A DNA stretch of 16,845 nucleotides from an uncultured Acetobacteraceae bacterium. Its GTDB lineage: Bacteria; Pseudomonadota; Alphaproteobacteria; Acetobacterales; Acetobacteraceae. A model generated the notes under the pieces. The model was not told the origin of the DNA. It made no database searches and saw nothing but the letters and a program-made list of their open reading frames with translations. The stretch spans positions 1-16,845 of the forward strand of contig CAIMEK010000044.1 of assembly GCA_903839965.1 (NCBI GenBank), given 5' to 3'. Shown here piece by piece: positions 6,318-15,223 of this stretch (the first letter of the stretch is position 1; each line of letters starts with the position of its first letter). Position numbers and translations under genes: made by a program.

Positions 6318-7094
6318 ATGTACCGTCGCAACACCTGCAAGGAGCGCCTGAAGGCCGGTCGCAAGGTGCTGGGCTGCTGGACCGCGCTGGGCTGCGCGCC
6401 GGTGGTCGAATTGCTGGGATTCACCGGTTTCGACTACCTGTTGCTCGACCAGGAGCACGGGCTGGGCGACCTCGGCTCGCTCGCCGTCCAGTTGCAGGCC
6501 ATGTCGGCCACCCCGGCAACCTCGGTCGTGCGGGTGCAATGGAACGACCAGGTAGTGCTCAAGCGCGTGCTCGACGCCGGGGTGGAGGGCGTGATGATCC
6601 CCCTGGTGGAAACCGCCGAGGAAGCGCGGGCAGCGGTCGCCTCCTGCCGCTATCCGCCGAACGGCCGCCGCGGCGCCGCCGCCTCCAGCGCGCGCGCCTC
6701 CAACTACGGCATGGCCGCCGACTACGTCGCCACCTGCGCGGACAACCTGCTGGTGGTGCTGCAGATCGAGTCGGAAAAAGGCGTGCAGAACATCGAGGAG
6801 ATCCTCAAGGTCGAAGGCATCGACGTGATGTTCATCGGCCCGCACGACCTGTCCGGCACCGTGGGCCAGCTCGGCAACCTGAAGCATCCCGAGGTCGCCG
6901 CGCTGATCGAGCGCGCCGAGCGCGCCATCCTGGCCAGCGCCATCCCGATGGGCACGGTGCCGCATCCCGGCAGCACCGCGCTGCAGATGTTCGAGCGCGG
7001 CTACAGCTTCGTCAACGCCGGCAGCGACGTCAGCCGGCTGCGCGATTCCTCGCTGGCCGATGTGCGGGCGTTCCGCGCGGCCTACGGGGCATGA
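6318..7094 (+). CDS. HpcH/HpaI-family class II aldolase
   Basis: The 258-residue product fits the HpcH/HpaI family, metal-dependent enzymes that split 4-hydroxy-2-oxo acids into pyruvate and an aldehyde. Active-site residues align to E. coli HpaI with a constant offset of two: H47 in DQEHG (HpaI H45), R72 in VVRVQW (R70), E151 in QIESEKGV (E149, metal) and D177 in GPHDLSG (D175, metal). All are intact, so an active lyase is likely; the natural substrate cannot be read from sequence. Start: ATG 6318 with AGGGAGAGGA seven nt upstream; the longer open frame upstream has no such signal. It is the first gene of the ten-gene cluster and overlaps the next gene by ATGA. Confidence 0.9.
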   Translation: MYRRNTCKERLKAGRKVLGCWTALGCAPVVELLGFTGFDYLLLDQEHGLGDLGSLAVQLQAMSATPATSVVRVQWNDQVVLKRVLDAGVEGVMIPLVETAEEARAAVASCRYPPNGRRGAAASSARASNYGMAADYVATCADNLLVVLQIESEKGVQNIEEILKVEGIDVMFIGPHDLSGTVGQLGNLKHPEVAALIERAERAILASAIPMGTVPHPGSTALQMFERGYSFVNAGSDVSRLRDSSLADVRAFRAAYGA

Positions 7095-7909
7095 CCAAGT
7101 TCCGCCTCGCGGAAATGACGTTCCGCGAGTTTGCCGCCCGCATCCCGGAAAACCCCGTCCTCCTGCTGCCGCTCGGCTCGCAGGAGGAGCAGGGGCCGAC
7201 CGCGCCGATGGGCGATTTCATGCTCACCGATGCGCTGGCCTTGCAGGTGGCCGAGCGTGTCGGCGCCATCGCTGCGCCCACGCTGCCGTTCGGGTACGGC
7301 GACTATTTCCGCCCCGTGCCGGGCGGCATCCAGCTCCGGGCGGAAACCTTCTGCGCGGTGCTGCGCGATTTCGCCGACAACTTCCTCGACCACGGCCTGA
7401 CCCGGCTGGTCATCCTCAATGGCCATTCCGGCAACGCCCCCATGATCGACCGGGTGACGCGCGGCATCCGCATGCAGCGCGGCGTGGTGGTGCCCTCCAT
7501 CAATCTCTGGCGCCTGCACACGCCGCAGGTCTGGACCGAAGCCTATGGCCTGCCGGCCGGCAAGGGTTTCGGTCATGGCTCCGAGCCGCTGGGTTCGGTC
7601 TACACGCATCTTTTCCCCGAGTTGATGCGGCCCGACCTGCGCGAAGCCCCCGGCAACGGCAAGACCTTCATGGGCTTCGAAACGTCCGGTATGGGAGCAG
7701 TGAAGTTTCGCGGCATCGAGATCGCCATGCCGCTGGACGTGACCGACATCACCAGCAACGGCATCGCCGGCGGCGATCCTACGCTGGCCTCGCCGGAAGC
7801 CGGCCGCCACCTTGCCGAGCACATCGTTTCCACCGCCGCCGAATTCATCCGGGCCTTCCGCGACGCGGAGATGCCCCCACCCTCACGACCCCTTCGGGAG
7901 AAGATCTGA
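7091..7909 (+). CDS. Creatininase-family amidohydrolase
   Basis: Creatininase-family enzymes are binuclear metal hydrolases acting on cyclic or linear amides (creatinine, formamide intermediates and others). The 272-residue length is typical. The metal-site motif near the N-terminus reads PLGSQEEQGPTAPMGDF (27-43), where canonical members have E-Q-H-G-P-H-L-P: E32 is kept, the metal histidine is Q34, and the aspartate (D42) is shifted by one residue. NGHSGN (110-115, H112) and FGHGSEPLGS (160-169, E165) supply the other ligands. This is probably a divergent subfamily with changed metal binding rather than a decayed gene, since the rest is well conserved. It overlaps the aldolase by ATGA and the next gene by TGATG, so the three are translationally coupled. 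Confidence 0.85.
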   Translation: MTKFRLAEMTFREFAARIPENPVLLLPLGSQEEQGPTAPMGDFMLTDALALQVAERVGAIAAPTLPFGYGDYFRPVPGGIQLRAETFCAVLRDFADNFLDHGLTRLVILNGHSGNAPMIDRVTRGIRMQRGVVVPSINLWRLHTPQVWTEAYGLPAGKGFGHGSEPLGSVYTHLFPELMRPDLREAPGNGKTFMGFETSGMGAVKFRGIEIAMPLDVTDITSNGIAGGDPTLASPEAGRHLAEHIVSTAAEFIRAFRDAEMPPPSRPLREKI

Positions 7910-8580
7910 TGTTCATCCGCCATGATCCGCCGCCCGCCATCGACGCCGCGCTGCTCGATCTGCTGCGTCGCGCCGAGCCCGCCACCATCGGCCATTTCCG
8001 CCACACCGGCTTCATGGACCCCGGCGTGCGCGCGCTGCTCTCCGGCCACCGCATCGCCGGCACGGCGGTCACGGTGCGCTGCCCGGGTCCCGACACCACC
8101 ATGGTGCATTACGCCCTCGGCAAGGTCCGGCGCGGCGACGTGCTGATCATCGACCGCGTCGGCGACACCAGGCACGCGGCCTGCGGCGGCGGCGTCGCCT
8201 TCGCCGCCCGCGAGGCCGGTTGCGTCGGCATCATCATCGATGGCCCGGCGACCGATATCGACGAATTGCGCGAATACGGCGTGCCGGTGTGGGCGCGCGG
8301 ACTCTCCACCGTCACGGGCAAGCGGCTGTTCCTGCATGGCGAGTTCTGCACCGACATCTCCTGCGGGGGTGTGGCGGTGTCGCCGGGCGACGCGGTGCTG
8401 GCGGACGAGAACGGCGTGCTGGTGCTGAAGCCGGGCGAAATCACCGCCGCCGCCGAGCGCGCCATCGGCATGCAGGCCGCCGAGAAGAAAACGCTGGCGC
8501 GCATCAGGGCCGGCGAGCGCATGCCCGACATCAACGGCACCAACGCCCGCATCGAAGAGATCATCGCGGCCCAGGGCTGA
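7909..8580 (+). CDS. RraA-family protein (HMG/CHA aldolase-like)
   Basis: The 223-residue product has the RraA / 4-hydroxy-4-methyl-2-oxoglutarate aldolase fold: RIAGTAVTVRC (48-58), VRRGDVLIID (73-82), the glycine-rich CGGGVAFAAREAGCVGIIIDG (92-112) and PVWARG (126-131). Members either cleave hydroxy-oxo acids to pyruvate or, as RraA, bind RNase E. The diagnostic DGxxRD motif of the aldolases reads DGPATD here (111-116): the substrate-binding arginine is T115, while D116 is kept. Aldolase activity is thus uncertain, and a different reaction is possible. Its place directly after a real HpaI-type aldolase and a creatininase-like gene argues for a catabolic rather than RNase-regulating job. The ATG at 7909 overlaps the preceding stop; GGGAGAAG upstream is the ribosome binding site. 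Confidence 0.85.
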   Translation: MFIRHDPPPAIDAALLDLLRRAEPATIGHFRHTGFMDPGVRALLSGHRIAGTAVTVRCPGPDTTMVHYALGKVRRGDVLIIDRVGDTRHAACGGGVAFAAREAGCVGIIIDGPATDIDELREYGVPVWARGLSTVTGKRLFLHGEFCTDISCGGVAVSPGDAVLADENGVLVLKPGEITAAAERAIGMQAAEKKTLARIRAGERMPDINGTNARIEEIIAAQG

Positions 8581-8601
8581 GCAGGGGAGAGGAAGGCTAC
8601 C

Positions 8602-10086
8602 ATGCATATCACGCGACGAGGGCTGTTGGCGGGAGCGGTGGCGCTGGGAGCGTGGCCGGCCCGGGCGACCGTGCAGGGCGATACGCTGGTGATCGCCCAG
8701 ACCGGCGACATCGTCTCCCTCGATCCCGCCTTCCGCACCGACACGCCGACCGGCATCGTGCAGCGCCACCTCTACGACGGCGTGCTGCGCCGCATGCCGG
8801 ACATGACCGTCGGTCCGGGGGTGGCGAAGTCGTGGCGGCGAGTCGATGCGGTCACCTGGCAATTGCAACTCGAGGAGGGACGCAAATTCAGCAACGGCGA
8901 GCCGGTCGATGGCGAGTCCGTGCGTTTCACGCTGGCGCGGCTGAACGCGCCGGAAACCCGCTCGCCGCTCAAGGACCTGTTCGAGACGCTGACCAAGGTG
9001 ACGGTCGACGGCCCCACGGTGACCATCACCACCGAAGGGCCGGATGCGCTGTTCGAGGCGCGCATGACCAACCTGCAGTTGGTGCCGCCGAAATACGCGG
9101 CCACGGCGGGCACGCATTTCGGCGAGGCACCGATCGGCTCCGGCCCCTATGTGCTGGAGCACTGGCGTCGCAACGAAGAAGTGGCGATGCTCGCCAACCC
9201 GACCTATGGCGGCACGCCGCCGCGCTTCCGCCGGCTGGTGGTGCGCGCGGTGCCGGAGGAGATCGCCCGCATCGCCGCGGTGCGCACCGGGGCGGCGCAC
9301 CTGGTGACCTCGATTTCGCCAAACCAGGCCGACAGCCTGCAACGCGCCGCGCAGGTGCAGGTGCTGACCGCCGACAGCAACCGCACCATGGTGGTGCAAT
9401 TCAACAAGGAGGTGGCTCCCGGCGACGACCCGCGGTTCCGTCGCGCCGTGGGGTTCGCGGTAAATCGCGACGACCTGATCCGCGGCCTGATGAAGGGCTA
9501 CGCATCGCCGATCACCACCATCTACGGCTCGGCCATCCAGGGCGTGCCCAAGGATGTGCGCGGCGATTTCCCGTACGATCCGGACACGGCGCGGCAGATC
9601 TTCCGCGAGCTCGGTCTGGAGGGCAAGGAAGTGGAGCTGGCCGGCGCCGTCGGGCGCTATCCGCTCGACCGCGAATGCGCGCTCGCCATCGGGGGCCAAC
9701 TGCGTAAGGTGGGGCTGAACGTGAAGGTGCGCACCTACGAGTACGGCACCTTCGCGGAGGACATCAAGAAGAACAAGGTGGCGCCCATCTTCATCCAGCC
9801 GCACGGCAATGTCTGGCTCGATCCGCTGCCGCAGATCATCGCTTTCCTCTACAGCCGCGGCCACTGGTCGGGCTGGCGCGACCCGGTGCTCGACGGCATG
9901 ATCGACCGCGCCAACCGCGCCGACGGCGAGGAGCGGGTGGGGCTGGTGGGCGACCTGATCCGCAAGCTGCACGACGATGCCATCGCCATCCCGCTCTACG
10001 CCAACCGCATCATCTACGCCGCCGTGCCCGGGTTGCAGTGGAAGCCGCGGACCGACGACCTGATCGTGGCCGAGGAGATTTCGTGA
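8602..10086 (+). CDS. ABC transporter substrate-binding protein, family 5 (peptide/solute)
   Basis: This 494-residue family 5 (SBP_bac_5, DppA/OppA-like) protein captures the solute in the periplasm. The N-terminus MHITRRGLLAGAVALGAW has a twin-arginine (R5-R6) signal with probable cleavage after PARA (residue 22). The mature start DTLVIAQTGDIVSLDPAF and the segments GSGPYVLEHW, FNKE...FRRAVGFAVNRDDLI and WLDPLPQIIAF are typical of the family. GGGGAGAGGAAGG precedes the ATG at 8602, 21 nt after the RraA-like gene. It is clearly paralogous to the last gene of the cluster (15224-16711): both share AVPEEIARI, ISPNQAD and FIQPHGNVWLDP. Export by Tat suggests folding before secretion. The ligand is unknown; dipeptides, oligopeptides, opines, glutathione or other amides are all possible for this family. 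Confidence 0.92.
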   Translation: MHITRRGLLAGAVALGAWPARATVQGDTLVIAQTGDIVSLDPAFRTDTPTGIVQRHLYDGVLRRMPDMTVGPGVAKSWRRVDAVTWQLQLEEGRKFSNGEPVDGESVRFTLARLNAPETRSPLKDLFETLTKVTVDGPTVTITTEGPDALFEARMTNLQLVPPKYAATAGTHFGEAPIGSGPYVLEHWRRNEEVAMLANPTYGGTPPRFRRLVVRAVPEEIARIAAVRTGAAHLVTSISPNQADSLQRAAQVQVLTADSNRTMVVQFNKEVAPGDDPRFRRAVGFAVNRDDLIRGLMKGYASPITTIYGSAIQGVPKDVRGDFPYDPDTARQIFRELGLEGKEVELAGAVGRYPLDRECALAIGGQLRKVGLNVKVRTYEYGTFAEDIKKNKVAPIFIQPHGNVWLDPLPQIIAFLYSRGHWSGWRDPVLDGMIDRANRADGEERVGLVGDLIRKLHDDAIAIPLYANRIIYAAVPGLQWKPRTDDLIVAEEIS

Positions 10087-11504
10087 CCTCGGCGGAATCC
10101 CGCGTACTGACGCAAATCGAAGCGCGGCGCGAGGCGTCGTTGTCGGAGATCCGCGCCGCCATCCGCCAGCCCAGCGTCAGCCGTACCGGCGAAGGGCTGG
10201 CGGCGATGGCCGACAAGCTGCAGGCGGCGTTGCAGCAACTCGGCGCGCGCGCCTGGCAGTCGCCGGGCGCGGTCGCGCCGATCGTGGAAGGCGCGCTGAC
10301 CGGTGCGGCCCACCTTCCCACGCTGCTGGTCTACGATCTTTACGACGTGCAGCCCGCCGCCGGCCAACCGGGCTGGTCGGTGCCGCCGTTCGAGGCGGCC
10401 CTCGTCACCGACCCCGCCGGACGAAACCGCCTGGTGGGTCGCGGCGCCTTCAATTCCAAAGGCCCGCTGTTCGGCGTGCTCGCCACGCTCAACGCCTTCG
10501 CCGAGGCGGGCGTGGCGCTGCCCTGCAACCTGCGTTTCCTCATCGAGGGCGAGGAGGAAATCGGCAGCCCCGGACTGGCGCCGCACATCGTCCGCCATCG
10601 CGAGGAACTGGCCACCTGCGATGCCGCCTTCATCCCCTATTTCGGCACCGACGCCGCCGGCGCCACCATCCTGCGTCTCGGCTTCAAGGGGCTCGTGCTG
10701 CTGGAGTTCCGCGTCACCGGCGGCGACTGGGGCGGCCCGGCGCGCGGCGACGTGCACGCGCTGCACGGCGCGCAGGTGGACAGCCCGGCCTGGCGCCTGG
10801 TGCACGCGCTCGCCAGCCTCACCGATGCCTCCGGCCGCCTCGCCGTCGACGGCCTGGACGCGCTGGTGCCGCCGCCCGACGCGGACGATCTTGCCCTCAT
10901 CGAAGCGGTGGCCTCGCGCCACGACCTCGACGCCTATGCGCGCGGCATCGGGGTTGCGCGCCTCAAGCCGCTCGGCGACGCGGCGGCGCATCTCGGCGAC
11001 CTGATGTTCAGTTGCACGCTGAACATCGATGCCCTGCAGGCCGGCCGCATCGAGGAAGGCGACGCCGCGGCCACCCTCATCCCGCGCACCGCCCGCGCAT
11101 TGGCCGACCTGCGCGTGGTCCCTGGCGTCGCGCCCGAGGCGGCGGTGGCGCTGATCCGCGCCCATCTCAGCCGGCGCGGATTCGCCGAAGTGGAGGTGCT
11201 GGTGCGCTCCGCCTATCCCGCCTCCCGCGCGCGTTCCGCCGATGCGGTGGTGCGCGCGCTGGTGGCGGCCTGCGCGGCCGAAGCCCCCGATCTGCGTGTG
11301 TTCCCCATCCATGCCGGCGCGGCGCCGATGCATGTTTTCCCCGACCTCCTCGGCATTCCCTACGCTTTCGGCGGCGTCGGCCATGGCGGCCTGGCGCATG
11401 CGCCGGACGAATACATCCTGGTGGACGACATCACGATATTCATGCGCTCGATGGCGCGTTTCCTGTTCCGGTTTGGCGAGTTCGCGGCGTGCTCACCTAC
11501 CTGA
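10083..11504 (+). CDS. M20-family metallopeptidase-like protein with altered metal site
   Basis: M20 proteins are zinc-dependent amidohydrolases (dipeptidases, deacylases). The 473-residue length and order fit: LLVYDLYDVQPAAGQPGW (81-98), LVGRGAFNSKGPLFG (117-131), LIEGEEEIGS (153-162), the dimerisation domain with DVHALHG (223-229), and the terminal AHAPDEY (438-444). Two metal positions differ from the classical family: the histidine of GHYDVQP is L86 and the bridging aspartate of SDxKG is N124. The catalytic D88, E158/E159 and H439 remain. The same changes are, as I recall, shared by a subfamily with MYDVQP and NSKGP motifs, so this is probably a functional variant. GTG at 10083 overlaps the preceding stop (GTGA). 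A longer open frame upstream would eat into the binding-protein gene. Confidence 0.85.
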   Translation: MTSAESRVLTQIEARREASLSEIRAAIRQPSVSRTGEGLAAMADKLQAALQQLGARAWQSPGAVAPIVEGALTGAAHLPTLLVYDLYDVQPAAGQPGWSVPPFEAALVTDPAGRNRLVGRGAFNSKGPLFGVLATLNAFAEAGVALPCNLRFLIEGEEEIGSPGLAPHIVRHREELATCDAAFIPYFGTDAAGATILRLGFKGLVLLEFRVTGGDWGGPARGDVHALHGAQVDSPAWRLVHALASLTDASGRLAVDGLDALVPPPDADDLALIEAVASRHDLDAYARGIGVARLKPLGDAAAHLGDLMFSCTLNIDALQAGRIEEGDAAATLIPRTARALADLRVVPGVAPEAAVALIRAHLSRRGFAEVEVLVRSAYPASRARSADAVVRALVAACAAEAPDLRVFPIHAGAAPMHVFPDLLGIPYAFGGVGHGGLAHAPDEYILVDDITIFMRSMARFLFRFGEFAACSPT

Positions 11505-12406
11505 TCCGGCGTTCGCTGCTGGTCTGCGTCACCGTCTGGGGCGTCATGACCATCCTGTTCGGCCTGCAGCAGATGGCCGGCGACCCCACGCTGCAACTGC
11601 TGCCGTCGGACGCCACCGAGGCGGCGCGCGAGTTGCTCGCGCACCAGCTCGGCATCGACCGTCCGCTGCCCGAGCAGTACCTGGTGTTCCTCTGGCACAC
11701 CGCTTCCGGCAATCTCGGCCTGTCCTGGAAGTTCCAGGTGCCGGCCATGCGCGTCGTGCTGGAGGCCTTGCCCGCGACCATGCTGCTGGCCGGCGCTTCG
11801 CTCGGGCTCGGGCTGCTGGTGGCGGTGCCGCTCGGCATCCTCGCCGCGCTCTACCGCAATTCGTGGATCGACACGCTGTCGAGCTTCCTGGCGGTGGTGG
11901 GCCAATCGATGCCGGTGTTCTGGTCCGGCCTGCTGCTGATCCTGCTGTTTTCCGCCACCCTGCGCTGGCTGCCCTCGATGGGCGCCGAGGGACCGTCGGC
12001 CCTGGTGCTGCCGGCGGCGACGCTGGGGCTGAACACCATGGCGCGCATCGAGCGCATCACGCGGGCTTCCATGCTGGACGTGCTGGGCCAGGATTACATC
12101 CGCACGGTGCGGGCGAAAGGTCTTGGGGAGCGCGCCGTGCTGTTCCGCCACGGCTTGCGCAATGCCGCCGTGCCGATCGTTTCGATGGTCGGCCTGCAAC
12201 TCGGCGCCCTGCTGGGCGGCGCGGTGCTGATCGAGACGGTGTTCGCCTGGCCCGGCGTCGGGCGGCTGGCGGTCAACGCCGTCTATGCGCGCGACTTTCC
12301 GGTGGTGCACGCGGCGGCGCTGATGGTGACGCTGACCTTCTGCGTAGTGAACATGTCCGTCGATGTGCTCTGTGCCACGCTTAATCCGCAGATCCGGCTG
12401 GACTGA
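11489..12406 (+). CDS. ABC transporter permease, DppB/OppB type
   Basis: The 305-residue inner-membrane protein is the first permease of a peptide-type ABC importer. Membrane segments are visible at about 8-28, 96-121, 130-155, 170-186, 228-250 and 272-294. The EAA-type cytoplasmic loop that contacts the ATPase lies at about 203-226 (YIRTVRAKGLGERAVLFRHG). AWPGVGRLAVNAVYARDFPVV (254-274) is typical of DppB. The start is a GTG at 11489, giving MLTYLIRRSLL, the usual DppB opening; this places it 16 nt inside the M20-like gene. The second permease follows after a single base. Confidence 0.92.
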   Translation: MLTYLIRRSLLVCVTVWGVMTILFGLQQMAGDPTLQLLPSDATEAARELLAHQLGIDRPLPEQYLVFLWHTASGNLGLSWKFQVPAMRVVLEALPATMLLAGASLGLGLLVAVPLGILAALYRNSWIDTLSSFLAVVGQSMPVFWSGLLLILLFSATLRWLPSMGAEGPSALVLPAATLGLNTMARIERITRASMLDVLGQDYIRTVRAKGLGERAVLFRHGLRNAAVPIVSMVGLQLGALLGGAVLIETVFAWPGVGRLAVNAVYARDFPVVHAAALMVTLTFCVVNMSVDVLCATLNPQIRLD

Positions 12407-12407
12407 C

Positions 12408-13244
12408 ATGCGGAGGGTTCCCACCAAGGCGCTCGTTGGGTTTTCCGTTCTCGCGCTGGTGGTCGCCTGCGCCGCGCTGGCGCCGTGGATCGCGCCGTTC
12501 GACCCCAACGACCAGGACATCCTCAACAGCCTCGCGCCGCCGCTCGCGATGGGCGATGGCGGCATGCACCTGCTCGGCACCGACCGGCTCGGCCAGGACA
12601 TCCTGTCGCGCATCATCTACGGTTCGCGGGTGTCGCTGTTCGTGGCGTTCGGCGCGGCCGGCGCCTCCGCGCTGATCGGCGTGCCGCTGGGCCTGGCCGC
12701 AGGATTCTTCGGGAGGGTCGTCGAGTCAGTCGTGCTGGTGCTGGCCGACATGATTTTGTCAATTCCGTTCATCCTGCTGGCGCTGGTGGTGATGAGCGTG
12801 CTCGGCGCCAGCCTGCCGCATCTGGTGCTCGCCTTCGCCTCGGTGCGCTGGGCGCAGTTCGCCCGGGTGAGTTATGCCCTCTCGCTGGAATTGCGTGAGC
12901 GCGATTATGTACTTGCCTGCCGGGCGGGCGGCGTCGGGCTGCTGCGCACGCTGGTGGTGCACGTGCTGCCGAACATGCTGAGCCCGATCATCGTCATCGC
13001 CACGCTGGAACTCGCCTTCGCGATCCTGATGGAATCCGGCCTGTCCTTCCTCGGTCTCGGCGCGCCGCCGGAAACGCCCTCCTGGGGCGGCATGCTGCAG
13101 GAGGGGCGCGACGAACTCGACACGGCCTGGTGGCTCGCCGCCGCGCCGGGCTTCGCCATCATGATCACCGTGATCGGCTGGAACTTTCTCGGCGACTGGA
13201 TTCGCGACAGCACGGACCCGCGCCTGCAGGGCGTGCTGCGGTGA
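12408..13244 (+). CDS. ABC transporter permease, DppC/OppC type
   Basis: The second permease (278 residues) has the DppC layout: an N-terminal membrane helix (about 8-29), the periplasmic segment FDPNDQDI, the conserved HLLGTDRLGQDILSRIIYGS (54-73), then further helices and an EAA loop (about 163-190, LRERDYVLACRAGGVGLLRT). LSFLGLGAPPETPSWGGML (212-230) and the C-terminal GDWIRDSTDPRL are diagnostic. The ATG at 12408 lies 1 nt after the previous stop; a GTG-type extension back to 12363 would overlap the first permease and lacks support. Its stop overlaps the GTG of the next gene. Together with the 11489 gene it forms the translocation channel. Confidence 0.92.
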   Translation: MRRVPTKALVGFSVLALVVACAALAPWIAPFDPNDQDILNSLAPPLAMGDGGMHLLGTDRLGQDILSRIIYGSRVSLFVAFGAAGASALIGVPLGLAAGFFGRVVESVVLVLADMILSIPFILLALVVMSVLGASLPHLVLAFASVRWAQFARVSYALSLELRERDYVLACRAGGVGLLRTLVVHVLPNMLSPIIVIATLELAFAILMESGLSFLGLGAPPETPSWGGMLQEGRDELDTAWWLAAAPGFAIMITVIGWNFLGDWIRDSTDPRLQGVLR

Positions 13245-14220
13245 GCGCGCCGGTGCTGGCGATCGCCGGGCTGGGCGTGGAGATCGCGCGCCAGGAAGCC
13301 GCGCCGATCGCCATTACCCGCGATGTCGACCTCGAGCTGCATGCCGGCCGCACGCTGGCGCTGGTGGGCGAAAGCGGCTGCGGCAAGTCGATCACCGCGC
13401 TCGCGGTGATGAACCTGCTGGTGGCGCCGCTGCGCGTTGCCGCCGGCAGCATCGACCTGAAGGAACAGAACATCGCCGCGCTGCCGCCGGGCAGCGCCGC
13501 CCTGCGCGCCATCCGCGGCCGGCGCATCGGCATGATCTTCCAGGACCCGATGACGGCGCTCGATCCGGTCTATCCAGTAGGCGAGCAGATCGCCGAAGGC
13601 CTGCGCCTGCACCTGAACCTTTCCCGCCGCGCGGCGCTGGCGCGGGCGGTGGAATTGCTGCACCTCGTCGGCATCCCCGACGCGGCGGAGCGCGCCCGCA
13701 CCTATCCGTTCCAGCTCTCCGGCGGCATGCGCCAGCGCGTCATGATCGCCATCGCCATCGCCTGCGAGCCGGAAGTGCTGATCGCCGACGAGCCCACCAC
13801 GGCGCTGGACGTCACCGTGCAGGCGCAGATCCTCGACCTGCTGCGCGACCTGTCGACGCGCATGGGCATGGCGACCCTGCTGATCACCCACGACCTCGGC
13901 GTGGTGGCGGAGAATGCCGACGAGGTGGCGGTAATGTATCGCGGCCGGGTGGTGGAGCAGGCGCGCGTCGACGCTTTGTTCGCCGCGCCCGCGCATCCCT
14001 ACACGCGCGGCCTGCTCGCCTCGCTGCCGCCGGTGGCGGGCAAGCGCGAGCGGCTGCAGCCCATCCCCGGCCAGGTGCCGCCGGCCGGCGCCGATGACCA
14101 GGGCTGCGGCTTCTCCGATCGCTGTGCCTTCGCCATGCCGGTCTGCCGCGCCGGCGTTCCCAGCCTTCTGGCGGTCGGCGAGGGCCACCGCGTCGCCTGC
14201 CGGCTGCACGATACCAACGC

Positions 14221-14224
<4 letters not shown>
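13241..14224 (+). CDS. ABC transporter ATP-binding protein, DppD/OppD type
   Basis: This 327-residue ATPase energises the importer. All nucleotide-binding motifs are intact: Walker A GESGCGKS (43-50), Q-loop at Q101 (FQDPMTALDP), signature LSGGM (159-163), Walker B with D183 and E184 (LIADEPTTALD) and the switch H217. The C-terminal oligopeptide-type extension has four cysteines, C289, C295, C302 and C320, spaced as in DppD proteins, where such a set may bind an iron-sulfur cluster. The start is GTG 13241, overlapping the DppC-like stop as GTGA. It overlaps the next ATPase gene by ATGA. Confidence 0.93.
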
Positions 14225-15201
<977 letters not shown>

Positions 15202-15223
15202 ACGCGACAAGGGGAGCAGCGAG

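Noticed and set aside
7600..9972. Very long minus-strand open frame (790 codons); similar ones at 2470-4383, 14813-16429 (minus) and 169-1269, 4525-6351 (plus)
   Set aside because: They lie opposite or out of frame with genes of recognised families, show only low-complexity R/A/G/H-rich sequence, and are expected in GC-rich DNA where stop codons are rare.
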